A DNA stretch of 64,000 nt from CP2-2F sp034436355 (GCA_034436355.1 DAOTVQ010000035.1:1-64000); one strand, 5' to 3'. Shown: positions 50,458 to 59,634, counted from the first letter of the stretch. Made by a program: numbers and translations. Notes: a model not told the origin generated them from the letters alone.

Positions 50458-51684
50458 ATGGCACATACCCTTCTTTTGGCACATCCCGATGAGCAACATG
50501 CCGCAGTGTTTGTTCGGACGTTGCAGCAGCACGTCCCTGAACATACCTTCACACTCAGCGCCGCAAGGCTCGTGCCTTTCGGCGGCTCGGTGAGGGCGAG
50601 TTTACAAAACGCCTTTGAGCGCATTGAACTTGTCCTTGTCCTTTTTAGCAGCAGGGCGTTGACCGATGGCTGGCTTGCCCATCCCAGCGATCCTGATCGC
50701 ATTGCACTGTCACTCGCCCTAGAGAAAGGTAAACCCGTTCAACCTATCTTATTCCCTGATGGACAACTGCCCACCGAAGGCGAACTTCCCGATGAATTGA
50801 AAGAGTTGCTCGACCGCTATCCGTTCCGTATGAACACTAAAGAACGTTTTATGGAACTCATCCAAACGCTGCGCGCCATGAACGGTCACAGCGCACCTAC
50901 GCCCTCAGAAGCCGTGCCAACTGCCGAAGGGCGAATGGATCAGCCGAGCGAGGCTCATCCTACAGAGGAAGATATCTACCAGTTCCTTGCTGATGCAGGG
51001 ATCACAGTGCGAAGTGTCGGTGAGCCTCAGGCGCATGATGAGGTGCTCGACCGAATTGCATTGTTGATGGGAACACGCTATCCGCACATTAAGCTTGTTT
51101 ACCAACACATCAAGCGGAGCTTGACCAACGGTGAGACATTTACCGTCAACTTATCGGGCTGTGGTGATCGTTGCATCGCAGACAGCACCCAACTCTGCAC
51201 TGAACTGCGCCGCCTTGCGTTTCTAGAATATTACGATTATCGGAAAGCGCCTCAGTACAAACTCACAGCACGCCCGAACCGTGTGCCAATCGCCTATAAC
51301 TTCTTCACTGGCGGCTGGCTGGAGCGTTTTACACGCGCTCATTTGAGCAAGATGCTGCTCACCTCTAATGTGCCTTTTGCGGTAGTGCATAACGCGCAAG
51401 TGGTACTCTCTGAGGAGCGGAACTTTGAATTCGACCTGCTGTTGAGTGTGGGTGCGGGCGGGCGCATTTTGTGGTTTGAGACTAAAACCTCAGATTACCA
51501 AGAGCGCATCTATAAATACGCTGATCTAGCACGCAAGATGGAGTTGCCCTCTGAGCAAGTTTACCTCGTCTTGCTTGAAACATCTGAACAGACCTGTGAG
51601 GAGCTGCGGCGCATGTACAAGATGAATGTCCTGAACCTTGAGGGGCTCCAAATGCTTACCATGCCGCAATTGCTAGGCAATTAG
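50458..51684 (+). CDS. TIR-like domain fused to a Card1-like PD-(D/E)XK nuclease
   Basis: Predicted 408-residue soluble protein. Residues 1-138 read as a TIR fold (TLLLAHPDEQHAAVFVRTL, LVLVLFSSRALTDGWLA, ALSLALEKGKPVQPILFP); by eye the usual NADase Glu corresponds to Ala83. Residues 195-275 look like a winged helix. Residues 283-375 match the nuclease of Card1/DUF1887: GGWLERF, NFEFDLLL (Glu324, Asp326) and LWFETKTSDY (Glu341, Lys343), a PD-(D/E)XK core. I infer a stress- or phage-responsive nuclease effector. It is a single gene with a strong ribosome-binding site, an AT-rich upstream region and housekeeping neighbours, which suggests acquisition. I know of no named family with this arrangement. 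Confidence 0.72.
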   Translation: MAHTLLLAHPDEQHAAVFVRTLQQHVPEHTFTLSAARLVPFGGSVRASLQNAFERIELVLVLFSSRALTDGWLAHPSDPDRIALSLALEKGKPVQPILFPDGQLPTEGELPDELKELLDRYPFRMNTKERFMELIQTLRAMNGHSAPTPSEAVPTAEGRMDQPSEAHPTEEDIYQFLADAGITVRSVGEPQAHDEVLDRIALLMGTRYPHIKLVYQHIKRSLTNGETFTVNLSGCGDRCIADSTQLCTELRRLAFLEYYDYRKAPQYKLTARPNRVPIAYNFFTGGWLERFTRAHLSKMLLTSNVPFAVVHNAQVVLSEERNFEFDLLLSVGAGGRILWFETKTSDYQERIYKYADLARKMELPSEQVYLVLLETSEQTCEELRRMYKMNVLNLEGLQMLTMPQLLGN

Positions 51685-51720
51685 AAGCGCTTTCCAAACT
51701 TAGGGCAAGCCACTTTTGCT

Positions 51721-51746
51721 TATGGAGCGCCACTATGCGCTCCATA
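51721..51746. terminator. Bidirectional hairpin between the TIR-nuclease gene and tdh
   Basis: TATGGAGCGC (51721-51730), loop CACTAT, GCGCTCCATA (51737-51746): a 10-bp perfect stem between convergent genes, without a U-tract. Confidence 0.6.
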
Positions 51747-51850
51747 GACTTCTATAGCTTCTGCCATGTAGATTAAGGCGGTGGCTATGCTGTGGGTGGC
51801 ACTGCGAAATGGACTAACTCTTCTCAGCCACTTTGTTCAAGCGCAACTGC

Positions 51851-52900
51851 TCACGGAATCAGCATGATCTTGCCGCTGCTGCCGCTCATAAATGTCTGAT
51901 ACGCCTGCTCAAAATCGCGCATGGGAAAAGTGTGCGTCACCAAGCCCTCCAGCCTGAGCGCGCCCGATTCCAGCAGTCCATGCGCCTGATACCACGTCTC
52001 CCACAACCGCCGACCGACAATGCCGCGCACCACCGCGCCCTTAAAGACAATGTGCGCGTTGAGATCGAAGGTGAAGGCGCCCGGCGTCAGACCAAGCAGC
52101 GCTGCCTCGCCGCCTTCTTTCAGCGCGGCAAAGCCTTCGTTGATGGCACTCGGCGCGCCGGACATCTCTAGCAGCACATCAATGCCCTCGCCATGCGTCA
52201 CTTCCTCAATGATGCTCACAAGGTCTTCGTTACGCACGTCTACCGCCCGATCTGCACCCATTTGGCACGCCAAATCCAGCCGATAGCGGCTGACATCCGT
52301 GGCGATGACGGCACGAGCGCCGGCTGCCTTCGCCACAGCAATCGCCATCAAGCCAACTGGTCCACAGCCGGTGACCAGCACAAATTTAGCGGAGACATCC
52401 TGCGCCATGACGGTATGCACGGCATTGCCCAAATTTTCTTCAATCACAGCAATCGGCAGCGGCGTGCTAGGGCTGTTTTTCCAGATGTTTTGGGCGGGGA
52501 TGGCGATGTAGTCGGCAAAGCCGCCATCCCGATCCACGCCGATGATCTGCGTTTTTTCACAGAGGTGTGCGCGTCCGGTGCGGCAGAAATAGCAGGTATT
52601 GCAGACGACGTGACTCTCTAGCGAGACCTGATCGCCAACCGTCACATGCGCTACGTCAGGTGAGACTGCCGCCACCACACCTGTGATCTCATGCCCAACC
52701 ACAAAGGGTGGCTTCAAGCGCTTTTGCGACCATTCGTCCCACTTGTAGATGTGGATATCCGTGCCGCAGATGGAGCCTGCCTGCACTTTGACCAGCACTT
52801 CGCCATGTTTCAGGCTTGGCACGGGATAGTCTTCAACGTAGATCAAGCCGGGCGCACGCTCCGCCTTGAGAATAGCTTTCATGGTTGTTGGTAAAGCCAT
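51851..52900 (-). CDS. tdh: L-threonine 3-dehydrogenase-like zinc alcohol dehydrogenase
   Basis: Predicted 349-residue medium-chain dehydrogenase. The catalytic zinc site SICGTDIHIYKWDEW and VVGHEITG, the structural zinc CNTCYFCRTGRAHLC, and the NAD site TGCGPVGLMAIAVAKAAGA are present. The TDIHIYKWDEWSQ phrase and length point to threonine 3-dehydrogenase, which makes 2-amino-3-ketobutyrate; a sugar alcohol dehydrogenase is a weaker alternative. No 2-amino-3-ketobutyrate ligase (kbl) lies next to it. GGAG precedes the ATG. Confidence 0.87.
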   Translation of the reverse strand: MALPTTMKAILKAERAPGLIYVEDYPVPSLKHGEVLVKVQAGSICGTDIHIYKWDEWSQKRLKPPFVVGHEITGVVAAVSPDVAHVTVGDQVSLESHVVCNTCYFCRTGRAHLCEKTQIIGVDRDGGFADYIAIPAQNIWKNSPSTPLPIAVIEENLGNAVHTVMAQDVSAKFVLVTGCGPVGLMAIAVAKAAGARAVIATDVSRYRLDLACQMGADRAVDVRNEDLVSIIEEVTHGEGIDVLLEMSGAPSAINEGFAALKEGGEAALLGLTPGAFTFDLNAHIVFKGAVVRGIVGRRLWETWYQAHGLLESGALRLEGLVTHTFPMRDFEQAYQTFMSGSSGKIMLIP

Positions 52901-53003
52901 AAGTTTCTACTCCAAAGGTTTTGCCAGTCTATTGTACACCGCCGCCTGCTTTTCATGATAATCTGTCAAGATAAGGCGGAAAAGCGAGAGGCAAGGTGCA
53001 AGG

Positions 53004-54104
53004 ATGCACACTGAGCAGCACGCGGCATTTTTCACGGCATTGTTAGCATGGTATGCCGAACACGCACCTAATCTACCGTGGCGTGCCAGCCGCGATCCTT
53101 ATCACGTCTGGCTGTCGGAGATCATGTTGCAGCAAACGCAAATCGCCACTGTGATTCCCTACTACGAGCGCTTCCTCGCCGCCTTTCCAACGGTGCAGGC
53201 ATTGGCAGAGGCGCCGTTAGAGCGCGTGCTGAAGCTGTGGGAAGGCTTGGGCTATTACAGCCGTGCGCGCAATTTGCAGCGTGCCGCACAGCACATCGTA
53301 GCGGAACATCAGGGCAAACTGCCGCACACAGTAGAGGCACTGCAAAAACTGCACGGCATTGGGCGCTACACCGCCGGCGCCATCGCCAGCATTGCCTTTG
53401 GGCAGCCCGCCGCCGCCTTAGATGGTAACGCCATCCGTGTGCTGACGCGCCTTTATGACTACGCCGAACCGATTGAGTCACCTGCCGCACAGCGCCACCT
53501 TTGGCAGCTTGCTGAGCAACTGGCGCAGGCTGCACCCAGCGGATCAGCCGCCGCCTTCACGCAAGCAGTCATGGATTTAGGGCGCGAAGTCTGCACGCCG
53601 CGCACGCCGCACTGCGCCCAATGCCCTGTACGGGACTTCTGCCGTGCTTTTGCCAACAACACACAGGCTGCACGCCCGATCAAAACTGCCAAAGCCGCCA
53701 CGCCACACCACGACGTTGGCAGTGCAATCCTCTACAATGCCGAAGGCGCGCTGCTCATCGCACAGCGCCCGCCGCAAGGCTTGCTCGGCGGCTTGTGGGA
53801 ATTTCCGCAAGGGCAGGCACACGAGTCTGAGACGCCCGCGGCTGCCTTAGTGCGCGGCGTGCGCGAAAAACTCGCGCTCGATGTGACGGTCGGCGAACTG
53901 CTGACCAAAGTGCGGCACGCCTTCACCCATTTTAAGATCACACTGTACGCCTACGCTTGCGCCGCTGATCAGCTTGCGCCGCGCCCGCTTGGCTACGCGG
54001 AGTGTGCATGGGTAGCGCTCCCCGATCTGGATAACTTCCCGATTGCCCGCGCAGATCGGCATGTGATTACCTTCTTGCGCTCAGGGCAACTGCGCTTGTT
54101 CTGA
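53004..54104 (+). CDS. mutY: A/G-specific adenine DNA glycosylase
   Basis: Predicted 366-residue DNA repair enzyme that removes adenine opposite 8-oxoguanine. PWRASRDPYHVWLSEIMLQQ includes the catalytic Glu39, the helix-hairpin-helix is LHGIGRYTAGAIASIAFG, the catalytic Asp is in AVMDLGREVC, and CTPRTPHCAQCPVRDFC holds the 4Fe-4S cluster. The C-terminal Nudix-like domain (GLLGGLWEFPQG) recognises 8-oxoguanine. Length is typical. It is a single gene between tdh and the phosphodiesterase. Confidence 0.95.
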   Translation: MHTEQHAAFFTALLAWYAEHAPNLPWRASRDPYHVWLSEIMLQQTQIATVIPYYERFLAAFPTVQALAEAPLERVLKLWEGLGYYSRARNLQRAAQHIVAEHQGKLPHTVEALQKLHGIGRYTAGAIASIAFGQPAAALDGNAIRVLTRLYDYAEPIESPAAQRHLWQLAEQLAQAAPSGSAAAFTQAVMDLGREVCTPRTPHCAQCPVRDFCRAFANNTQAARPIKTAKAATPHHDVGSAILYNAEGALLIAQRPPQGLLGGLWEFPQGQAHESETPAAALVRGVREKLALDVTVGELLTKVRHAFTHFKITLYAYACAADQLAPRPLGYAECAWVALPDLDNFPIARADRHVITFLRSGQLRLF

Positions 54105-54165
54105 GCGCCCGCCTTTACCACAGACTGCCTATTATTCGGTATAAATAAGCCGAAAGGATGCACCT

Positions 54166-54957
54166 ATGCGTTTCATTCAAATTAGCGATACTCATCTCGG
54201 CAAAACGCCCGATTTCATCTACAACGGCTTCAACAGCTACCAACACCTTGAAATGGTCATCAACACGATTAACGCGCTGCCCTTTGCGGTGGATTTCGTG
54301 CTGCACAGCGGCGATGTGGTCGAATATGGCTCAGCCGAAGAATATCAGCAAGCGCGCCGCCTGCTGGAGCGGCTGCGCTTTCCCGTGCGCTATGCGGTCG
54401 GCAATCATGATAACGCCGTGCTGCTGCAAAATGCCTTGCTTGGCATTGAGTCACCTGCCAGCCGCTACGACTACACCTTTGAAGCGGATGGCGTGCAGGT
54501 TATCGTGCTGGACTCCAACAATGGCTTTGTGCCAAGCGGCACCCTGACCGAAACACAGCTTGCTAATCTGCGTGCGCTCTGCACAGCGGAAGGCGCGCCG
54601 CTGGTTGTTGTCTTGCATCATCCGCCCCTGCCGCTGGATACGCCGTGGATTGCGGAAGGCTGGGAAGGCTTCGGCTTTCGCAATATGCTGCTGGACTGCG
54701 GTGAGGCGTTCCGTGCGGCGCTGGCGCCAGCACAAGGGCGCCTGCGCGGCGTGTTCTTTGGGCATATCCACCGTGCCTATCAGGTGCTGCGCGAGGGCAT
54801 TTTCTACAGCAGCGCGCCAAGCACGGTCATCCAGTTTGCCTCTTATCCCGAACAGCGCCTGCCGAAGCCCGCGCCTGAGGAACCGCCCGCTTTCGCGCTG
54901 ATCACAGTGGCAGCCGACCAGGTTACAGTGCGCCAATACGCCCTCGCACGTCCTTAG
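54166..54957 (+). CDS. Calcineurin-like metallophosphodiesterase
   Basis: Predicted 263-residue phosphodiesterase with the two-metal motif set: FIQISDTHLGK (Asp8, His10), FVLHSGDVVEYG, VGNHDN, VVVLHHPPLP and FFGHIHRAYQ. The class includes the cAMP phosphodiesterase CpdA (Icc) and related glycerophosphodiesterases. The cyclic nucleotide target is not proven. GAAAGG precedes the ATG and a TATAAA (54140-54145) could serve as -10. Confidence 0.88.
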   Translation: MRFIQISDTHLGKTPDFIYNGFNSYQHLEMVINTINALPFAVDFVLHSGDVVEYGSAEEYQQARRLLERLRFPVRYAVGNHDNAVLLQNALLGIESPASRYDYTFEADGVQVIVLDSNNGFVPSGTLTETQLANLRALCTAEGAPLVVVLHHPPLPLDTPWIAEGWEGFGFRNMLLDCGEAFRAALAPAQGRLRGVFFGHIHRAYQVLREGIFYSSAPSTVIQFASYPEQRLPKPAPEEPPAFALITVAADQVTVRQYALARP

Positions 54958-55150
54958 CCATCGTTTCAGTGTTTTTTTACGAAATCGGTTCGCGCACAGA
55001 AGGCTAATGCTTGGCGAAAAGCTGCTTTGGCGCGTTCCGATTAGCTCATGATCGTTTGGCACCGCACGTCTTGCATAGGCGGGCAGGCGATAACTACATT
55101 TTTACGAAGCGCCTCGAAGCAGTTGTTGCACAACAGCGCGAAAATACCGC

Positions 55151-55156
55151 TATAAT
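55151..55156 (+). promoter_or_regulatory. GCTATAAT promoter of the MBL hydrolase/BTAD regulator pair
   Basis: CCGCTATAAT, 84 bases before the ATG. TTGCAC (55126-55131) lies 19 bases upstream, overlapping the short palindrome GTTGT-TGC-ACAAC. The remainder of the 283-base gap shows only T-runs near 54975 and 55100. Confidence 0.5.
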
Positions 55157-55240
55157 AAACGAATGCTGATTGAACACTTTACGCTGCGGCGTTGATCAGA
55201 CATTTGAACACGCAACACACCGATATATAGAGGCGTAGGC

Positions 55241-56206
55241 ATGAAAGTAACATTCTGGGGCGCACGTGGCGGTATTCCGACGCCGATGGGCGAAGAAGAA
55301 CTCCGCGAGAAAATCAAGGCAGCTCTCTTAAGTGCAGTTGGCGTTGATCTGACAGATCGATCAGCCGTGGAGCAGTATATTGCGCGCCTGCCGCAGTGGA
55401 TTGCTTCGACAGCCGGTGGCAACACCACATGCATGGAAGTACGCGCTGGCGAGACGGTTTTCATCCTAGATTGTGGTTCAGGTATGCGCCCATTGGGCAA
55501 CGCCTTGATGCGTGAAGCGTTCGGCAGAGGTCAAGGGGAAGGGCATATTCTCATCTCGCACACGCACTGGGATCATGTGCAAGGCTTCGTCTTTTTCACG
55601 CCCGCCTATATTCCCGGCAACAAGTTTCATTTCTATAGCCCGTTTCCCGATCTCACCACGCGCTTTGAGGATCAGCAGCGCGAGGTGTATTTTCCCGTCT
55701 CGATGGATTACATGAGCGCAGCGCGCACCTGGACGGTGCTAGACCCGAATGAGCCGTTTCAGGTCAACGATGTGCAGATCGAACTGATGCTGCTTTCGCA
55801 TCCGGGCGGCGCGTATGCCTATCGCCTCACCCATCAGGGCAAGGTGTTGGTCTATGCGACGGATGGTGAATATCAGCGCATGGATGCCGAACACACCGCC
55901 CGCTATGTCGAATTTTTCCGCGACGCTGATCTGCTCATCTTTGATGCCCAATACAGCTTTGAGCAGGCGATTGATGAAAAGCGCGACTGGGGACACAGCA
56001 CGCCGAAAATGGGTGCAGAACTTGCCTTCCGTGCGCGCTGCAAACGCCTAGCACTCACCCACCACGATCCGCTGGCAACCGATGAGCGCCTTTGGAATGC
56101 CGTTGCAGAAGCCTACAACTACCTCGCTTTCCGCAGCCGTGGCAGCGGGCAAAGCCTTGAGACCGAAGTGATCCTTGCCCAAGAAGGGCGCACAGTTGAA
56201 CTTTAA
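55241..56206 (+). CDS. Metallo-beta-lactamase fold hydrolase
   Basis: Predicted 321-residue MBL protein. MKVTFWGARGGIPTP and AGGNTTCMEVRAGETVFILDCGSG open the fold; the zinc motif is LISHTHWDHVQGF, with further ligands in LSHPGGAYAYRL, YATDGEYQ and LTHHDP. An insert of about 35 residues (EEELREKIKAALLSAVGVDL) sits in the first sheet. This subgroup is related to RNase Z/PhnP and cyclic nucleotide phosphodiesterases. It is followed 42 bases later by a regulator with receiver domains, so a signalling role is likely. Substrate unknown. Confidence 0.85.
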   Translation: MKVTFWGARGGIPTPMGEEELREKIKAALLSAVGVDLTDRSAVEQYIARLPQWIASTAGGNTTCMEVRAGETVFILDCGSGMRPLGNALMREAFGRGQGEGHILISHTHWDHVQGFVFFTPAYIPGNKFHFYSPFPDLTTRFEDQQREVYFPVSMDYMSAARTWTVLDPNEPFQVNDVQIELMLLSHPGGAYAYRLTHQGKVLVYATDGEYQRMDAEHTARYVEFFRDADLLIFDAQYSFEQAIDEKRDWGHSTPKMGAELAFRARCKRLALTHHDPLATDERLWNAVAEAYNYLAFRSRGSGQSLETEVILAQEGRTVEL

Positions 56207-56248
56207 GATATACTATTAATAAACCTAAACAGCAGGTCAAGAAACAAA

Positions 56249-57952
56249 ATGCCAGCCAAACCGAATCCTCAGCCGAAGATAATTGTCCTAGAGCCGCACC
56301 TCACTTGGCGTGATAGGCTGCGCGAGGCGCTAAACGGCTTATACAGCCAACTTGTTATCGCGGCAACCTATGAGGAATTGTTGGCAACCTTGCAGGAAAT
56401 GCCTTTTGACCTTGCTATTATTGACCTGTGGACGGATGACTCGCTGGGCAGCAACGATTCAGATAACAACGGCACGCATGACTCGTTGGAAGCGCTGCTC
56501 TACTTCACCGAAAATGCCATGCACACCGATCTTTTGGTGATTGGTGACGCCGAAGGGCGCGACTCACTTCTCGAAACGCCCGGGATGCCTGATCGGATTG
56601 CCTTTCTTGCCCGTCAGGCTTTCTCGCCAGAGGCACTTCAAGCAGCCGTGATGCAGCGTAGTGATTATCCCAGTGGCGCACTTAGCCTGGGGCAAACGGG
56701 AACGTTGCTAACCCTAGAAGCCACACCGCCGCGCATTGGCACGCGCAAGGGCATGCCGCGCGTGCTTTTGGTGGAAGATCAACCGTTTTGGCTGAATGTG
56801 CTTGCCCGCATGTTAGAAGAAGCACACTATTTCTGGCGGGCTGCCACCACTTACGCGCAGGCGCTTGGCAGGCTGCGCTTGGAGAGTTTTCACGTCGTGC
56901 TGCTAAACCCTTCCGTCAGCGGCACAGATTCTGATCAGGAAGGCTGGCGATTGCTGGACTACCTGACGCACCATTGCCCACGCACCAAGCTGATTGCCAT
57001 CAGCGGTAGACTTAGCACGGCTGAGGTTGCCAAACTGTTCATGGGCTATCCCATTCGCGGCTATGTGGATAAAAACGCCTTTGACAAGGGATCGCTGCTC
57101 AGCCTGATTGAGCAGCAGATCAGCCGCTTTTTTCTGCGCGTGCAAACCCTGGGCGACTTTCGCCTGTGGCGTGATGGGCGGCAGATCACGTATTTGGGCG
57201 CCCCCGAAGCTGATTTGATTCTGAAGCTGCTCATCACGCGGCGCGGGGCAGCGGTTTCGGTGGATGAATTGCTCAACTGCCTGCCTTCCAGCAGCAGCAC
57301 CGCCCGCAACTTTGCACGCCTAACCGAAGTGATCAACGCCCTGCGCCTCGCCTTAGAGCCTGATCTGCCACGCCCTGCCGATTCGCGCTTGATTATTCGG
57401 GAAGGCGCCACCTATCGCTTTGTTAGCTCTGATCAGGTTGAAGTGGATGCCGATCTGCTGGAGCAGCGCTTGAACAGCGCCCGTCAATTAGAAGGCAGCG
57501 GCGAAATTAGTGCAGCCATCCGCCTTTACGAGCAATCCACCGCTTTGTATATCGGCGATTATCTGCCAGCAGATCGGCACATCCTCTGGACATCAAACGA
57601 ACGCACCACCCTGCAAACGCTGTATACAACCGCCTTGAACCGCCTTGCCGATCTCTACGCGCACGAAGGGCGGCTGGATATGGCGATCAGCGCTGCCAAT
57701 ACAGCCCTTGGCGTGGATGCTTACGCAGAGACCACTTACCGCCGCCTGATGCGCTACTACGCCTGCAAAGGGGATCGCAAGGCAGCCAGCGGCGTTTACC
57801 GCACCTTGGTCAAGCTCTTTTCCGAACTCTTTGCCGAAGAAATTAGCCCCTCCACACAGCGCCTCTACGAGGATATTGAGGCAAACCGCCCTGTAAGCTG
57901 CGTCGAAGTGCGCCCCGGCACGGGCGAATTCCGTGCTGTTGCCAGCGATTAA
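56249..57952 (+). CDS. Double-receiver regulator with winged helix and BTAD domain
   Basis: Predicted 567-residue cytoplasmic protein. Residues 10-130 are a first receiver (DLAIIDLWTDD) lacking the N-terminal acidic pair; residues 170-295 a second receiver (MPRVLLVEDQPFWLNVLARM) in which the phospho-acceptor Asp is Asn (VVLLNPSVSG). A winged helix (FRLWRDGRQITYLGAPEADL) and a SARP-type BTAD/TPR domain (AAIRLYEQSTALYIGDYLP) follow. With both receivers degenerate, control by phosphorylation is doubtful; ligand or protein contact is more likely. It is paired with the MBL hydrolase upstream. Confidence 0.85.
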   Translation: MPAKPNPQPKIIVLEPHLTWRDRLREALNGLYSQLVIAATYEELLATLQEMPFDLAIIDLWTDDSLGSNDSDNNGTHDSLEALLYFTENAMHTDLLVIGDAEGRDSLLETPGMPDRIAFLARQAFSPEALQAAVMQRSDYPSGALSLGQTGTLLTLEATPPRIGTRKGMPRVLLVEDQPFWLNVLARMLEEAHYFWRAATTYAQALGRLRLESFHVVLLNPSVSGTDSDQEGWRLLDYLTHHCPRTKLIAISGRLSTAEVAKLFMGYPIRGYVDKNAFDKGSLLSLIEQQISRFFLRVQTLGDFRLWRDGRQITYLGAPEADLILKLLITRRGAAVSVDELLNCLPSSSSTARNFARLTEVINALRLALEPDLPRPADSRLIIREGATYRFVSSDQVEVDADLLEQRLNSARQLEGSGEISAAIRLYEQSTALYIGDYLPADRHILWTSNERTTLQTLYTTALNRLADLYAHEGRLDMAISAANTALGVDAYAETTYRRLMRYYACKGDRKAASGVYRTLVKLFSELFAEEISPSTQRLYEDIEANRPVSCVEVRPGTGEFRAVASD

Positions 57953-58162
57953 CCACACAGCCCCTGAGTGCCACCTCAAGGGACGAACACGGACTCGGCT
58001 CAGGGTCGGTGCGCTGAATCCCTGCTATCATACACAACGCACCACGTCCCTTCGTTAATGGTAGTTGTTTTGTTCGGCAAGCAATGGTAAGATTAGCTTG
58101 TAAGCGTGGGTTTGGTGAAATCGCTCAGTGAACAACATCCCACACAGAGTACTCCTTAAGCC

Positions 58163-58189
58163 GCCGACGCGCTGAAGCGATCCGTCGGC
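58163..58189 (+). promoter_or_regulatory. Leader hairpin upstream of glmU
   Basis: GCCGACG (58163-58169), CGC-TGAA-GCG inner stem, CGTCGGC (58183-58189), 29 bases before the GTG. Candidate -10 elements are TATCAT near 58025 and TAAGAT near 58090. The gap of about 265 bases after the BTAD gene shows no other feature. Confidence 0.4.
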
Positions 58190-58218
58190 ACTTCGCGTTG
58201 TTGAAGGGATCAAAACAG

Positions 58219-59589
58219 GTGAGCATTGCAACAGTCATCCTAGCGGCAGGTCAGGGAACGCGCATGAAGTCCCGTTTGGCAAAGGTGCTGCACGCAGTCG
58301 GCGGCAAGCCGATGGTGCTGCGCGCTGTGGAGTCAGCAGAGCAGATCGGTGCAGAGCGCTTGGTTGTGGTCGTTGGGCATCACGCAGAGGCGTTAACGCA
58401 AATGGTGCGCGGGCGTGCCGAAACTGCCTTGCAAGCACAGCAGCTTGGCACAGGTCATGCTGTGATGCAAGCTGCCGATCTGCTGCGCGGCAAAAGTGAA
58501 CTTGTGGTGGTCACCTATGCGGATATGCCCTTACTGCGCCCCGACACTTTGCGCCAACTGGTGCAGGCGCAGCAGCAAAACACAGCCGGCTGCCTTGCCA
58601 TGCTGACCGTGACTTTGCCTAATCCGCGTGGGTTTGGGCGTGTGGTGCGCGCCGCAGATGGCAGCGTGACTGCTATTGTGGAAGAGGCAGAATGCACGCC
58701 TGAGCAGCGCGCCATCCAAGAACTGAACGCGGGTGTGTACGCCTTCAAGGCGGCGTGGCTGTGGGATGCCCTCACGCGCATTCAACCGAAATCGAAGGGC
58801 GAGTATTACCTAACCGACCTGATCGAGATCGCGGTGGCGGAAGGGCAGCGTGTGGTTGGCATTGAAGCCGAAGACGCTGACGAAGTGATCGGCGTAAATA
58901 CACGGGTGCATCTGGCAGAGGCAGAGGCAATGTTGCGGCGGCGCGTGAACGAACAGCACATGCTGAACGGTGTTACGCTAATTGACCCTGCGGCAACTTA
59001 CATTGAGGAGAGCGTGCAGATTGGCGCCGATACGATCATCTATCCAAACACGCACCTGCGCGGTGAGACGCTGATCGGCAGCCAGTGTGTGATCGGCGCC
59101 AATTCGGTGATCGTCGATTCACGCATTGGGAACCACTGCCACATCGAGGCATCCGTCATCGAGCGCGCCACGCTTGAGGATCATGTCGAGATCGGTCCAT
59201 TTGGGCATCTAAGAGCAGGCGCTTACCTGTGCGAAGGCGTGCATCTGGGCAACTTTGGCGAAGTCAAGAATGCGCGTTTAGGGCGCAAAACGCGCATGGG
59301 ACATTTCAGCTACATTGGCGATGCCGAGATCGGCGAAGATGTGAACATCGGTGCTGGCACGATCACAGTCAATTACGATGGCGTGCGGAAGCACAAAACA
59401 GTGATAGGTGACCATGCCTTCATCGGCAGCGATAGCATGTTGGTGGCACCTGTGGTGATCGCTGCCAATGCACGCACAGCGGCTGGCTCCGTCGTCACGC
59501 GGGATGTGCCAGAAAATCATATTGCGGTGGGCGTGCCGGCGCGAATGCGCGCCCTAAGCACGCCTGAGCCTGATGCATCCGACACATAA
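58219..59589 (+). CDS. glmU: Bifunctional GlcNAc-1-P uridylyltransferase / GlcN-1-P acetyltransferase
   Basis: Predicted 456-residue enzyme that makes UDP-GlcNAc for cell-wall and glycan synthesis. The N-terminal uridylyltransferase has VILAAGQGTRMKSRLAKVLH, GTGHAVMQA and VVTYADMPLL; the C-terminal left-handed beta-helix shows hexapeptide repeats (IGADTIIYPNTHLRGETLIG) and the acetyl-CoA region NYDGVRKHKT, FIGSDSMLVAPV. The GTG at 58219 gives the standard length; an earlier in-frame TTG does not. It supplies the substrate used by canonical MurA. Confidence 0.95.
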   Translation: MSIATVILAAGQGTRMKSRLAKVLHAVGGKPMVLRAVESAEQIGAERLVVVVGHHAEALTQMVRGRAETALQAQQLGTGHAVMQAADLLRGKSELVVVTYADMPLLRPDTLRQLVQAQQQNTAGCLAMLTVTLPNPRGFGRVVRAADGSVTAIVEEAECTPEQRAIQELNAGVYAFKAAWLWDALTRIQPKSKGEYYLTDLIEIAVAEGQRVVGIEAEDADEVIGVNTRVHLAEAEAMLRRRVNEQHMLNGVTLIDPAATYIEESVQIGADTIIYPNTHLRGETLIGSQCVIGANSVIVDSRIGNHCHIEASVIERATLEDHVEIGPFGHLRAGAYLCEGVHLGNFGEVKNARLGRKTRMGHFSYIGDAEIGEDVNIGAGTITVNYDGVRKHKTVIGDHAFIGSDSMLVAPVVIAANARTAAGSVVTRDVPENHIAVGVPARMRALSTPEPDASDT

Positions 59590-59634
59590 GGGTGCATCCT
59601 CGTTGTGTAAACCTGAGTAGGATACAAGGAAGTA

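Noticed and set aside
57953..58218. glmS-type ribozyme or other known riboswitch before glmU
   Set aside because: The gene is glmU, not glmS, and only one ordinary hairpin is visible; the ribozyme core is absent.
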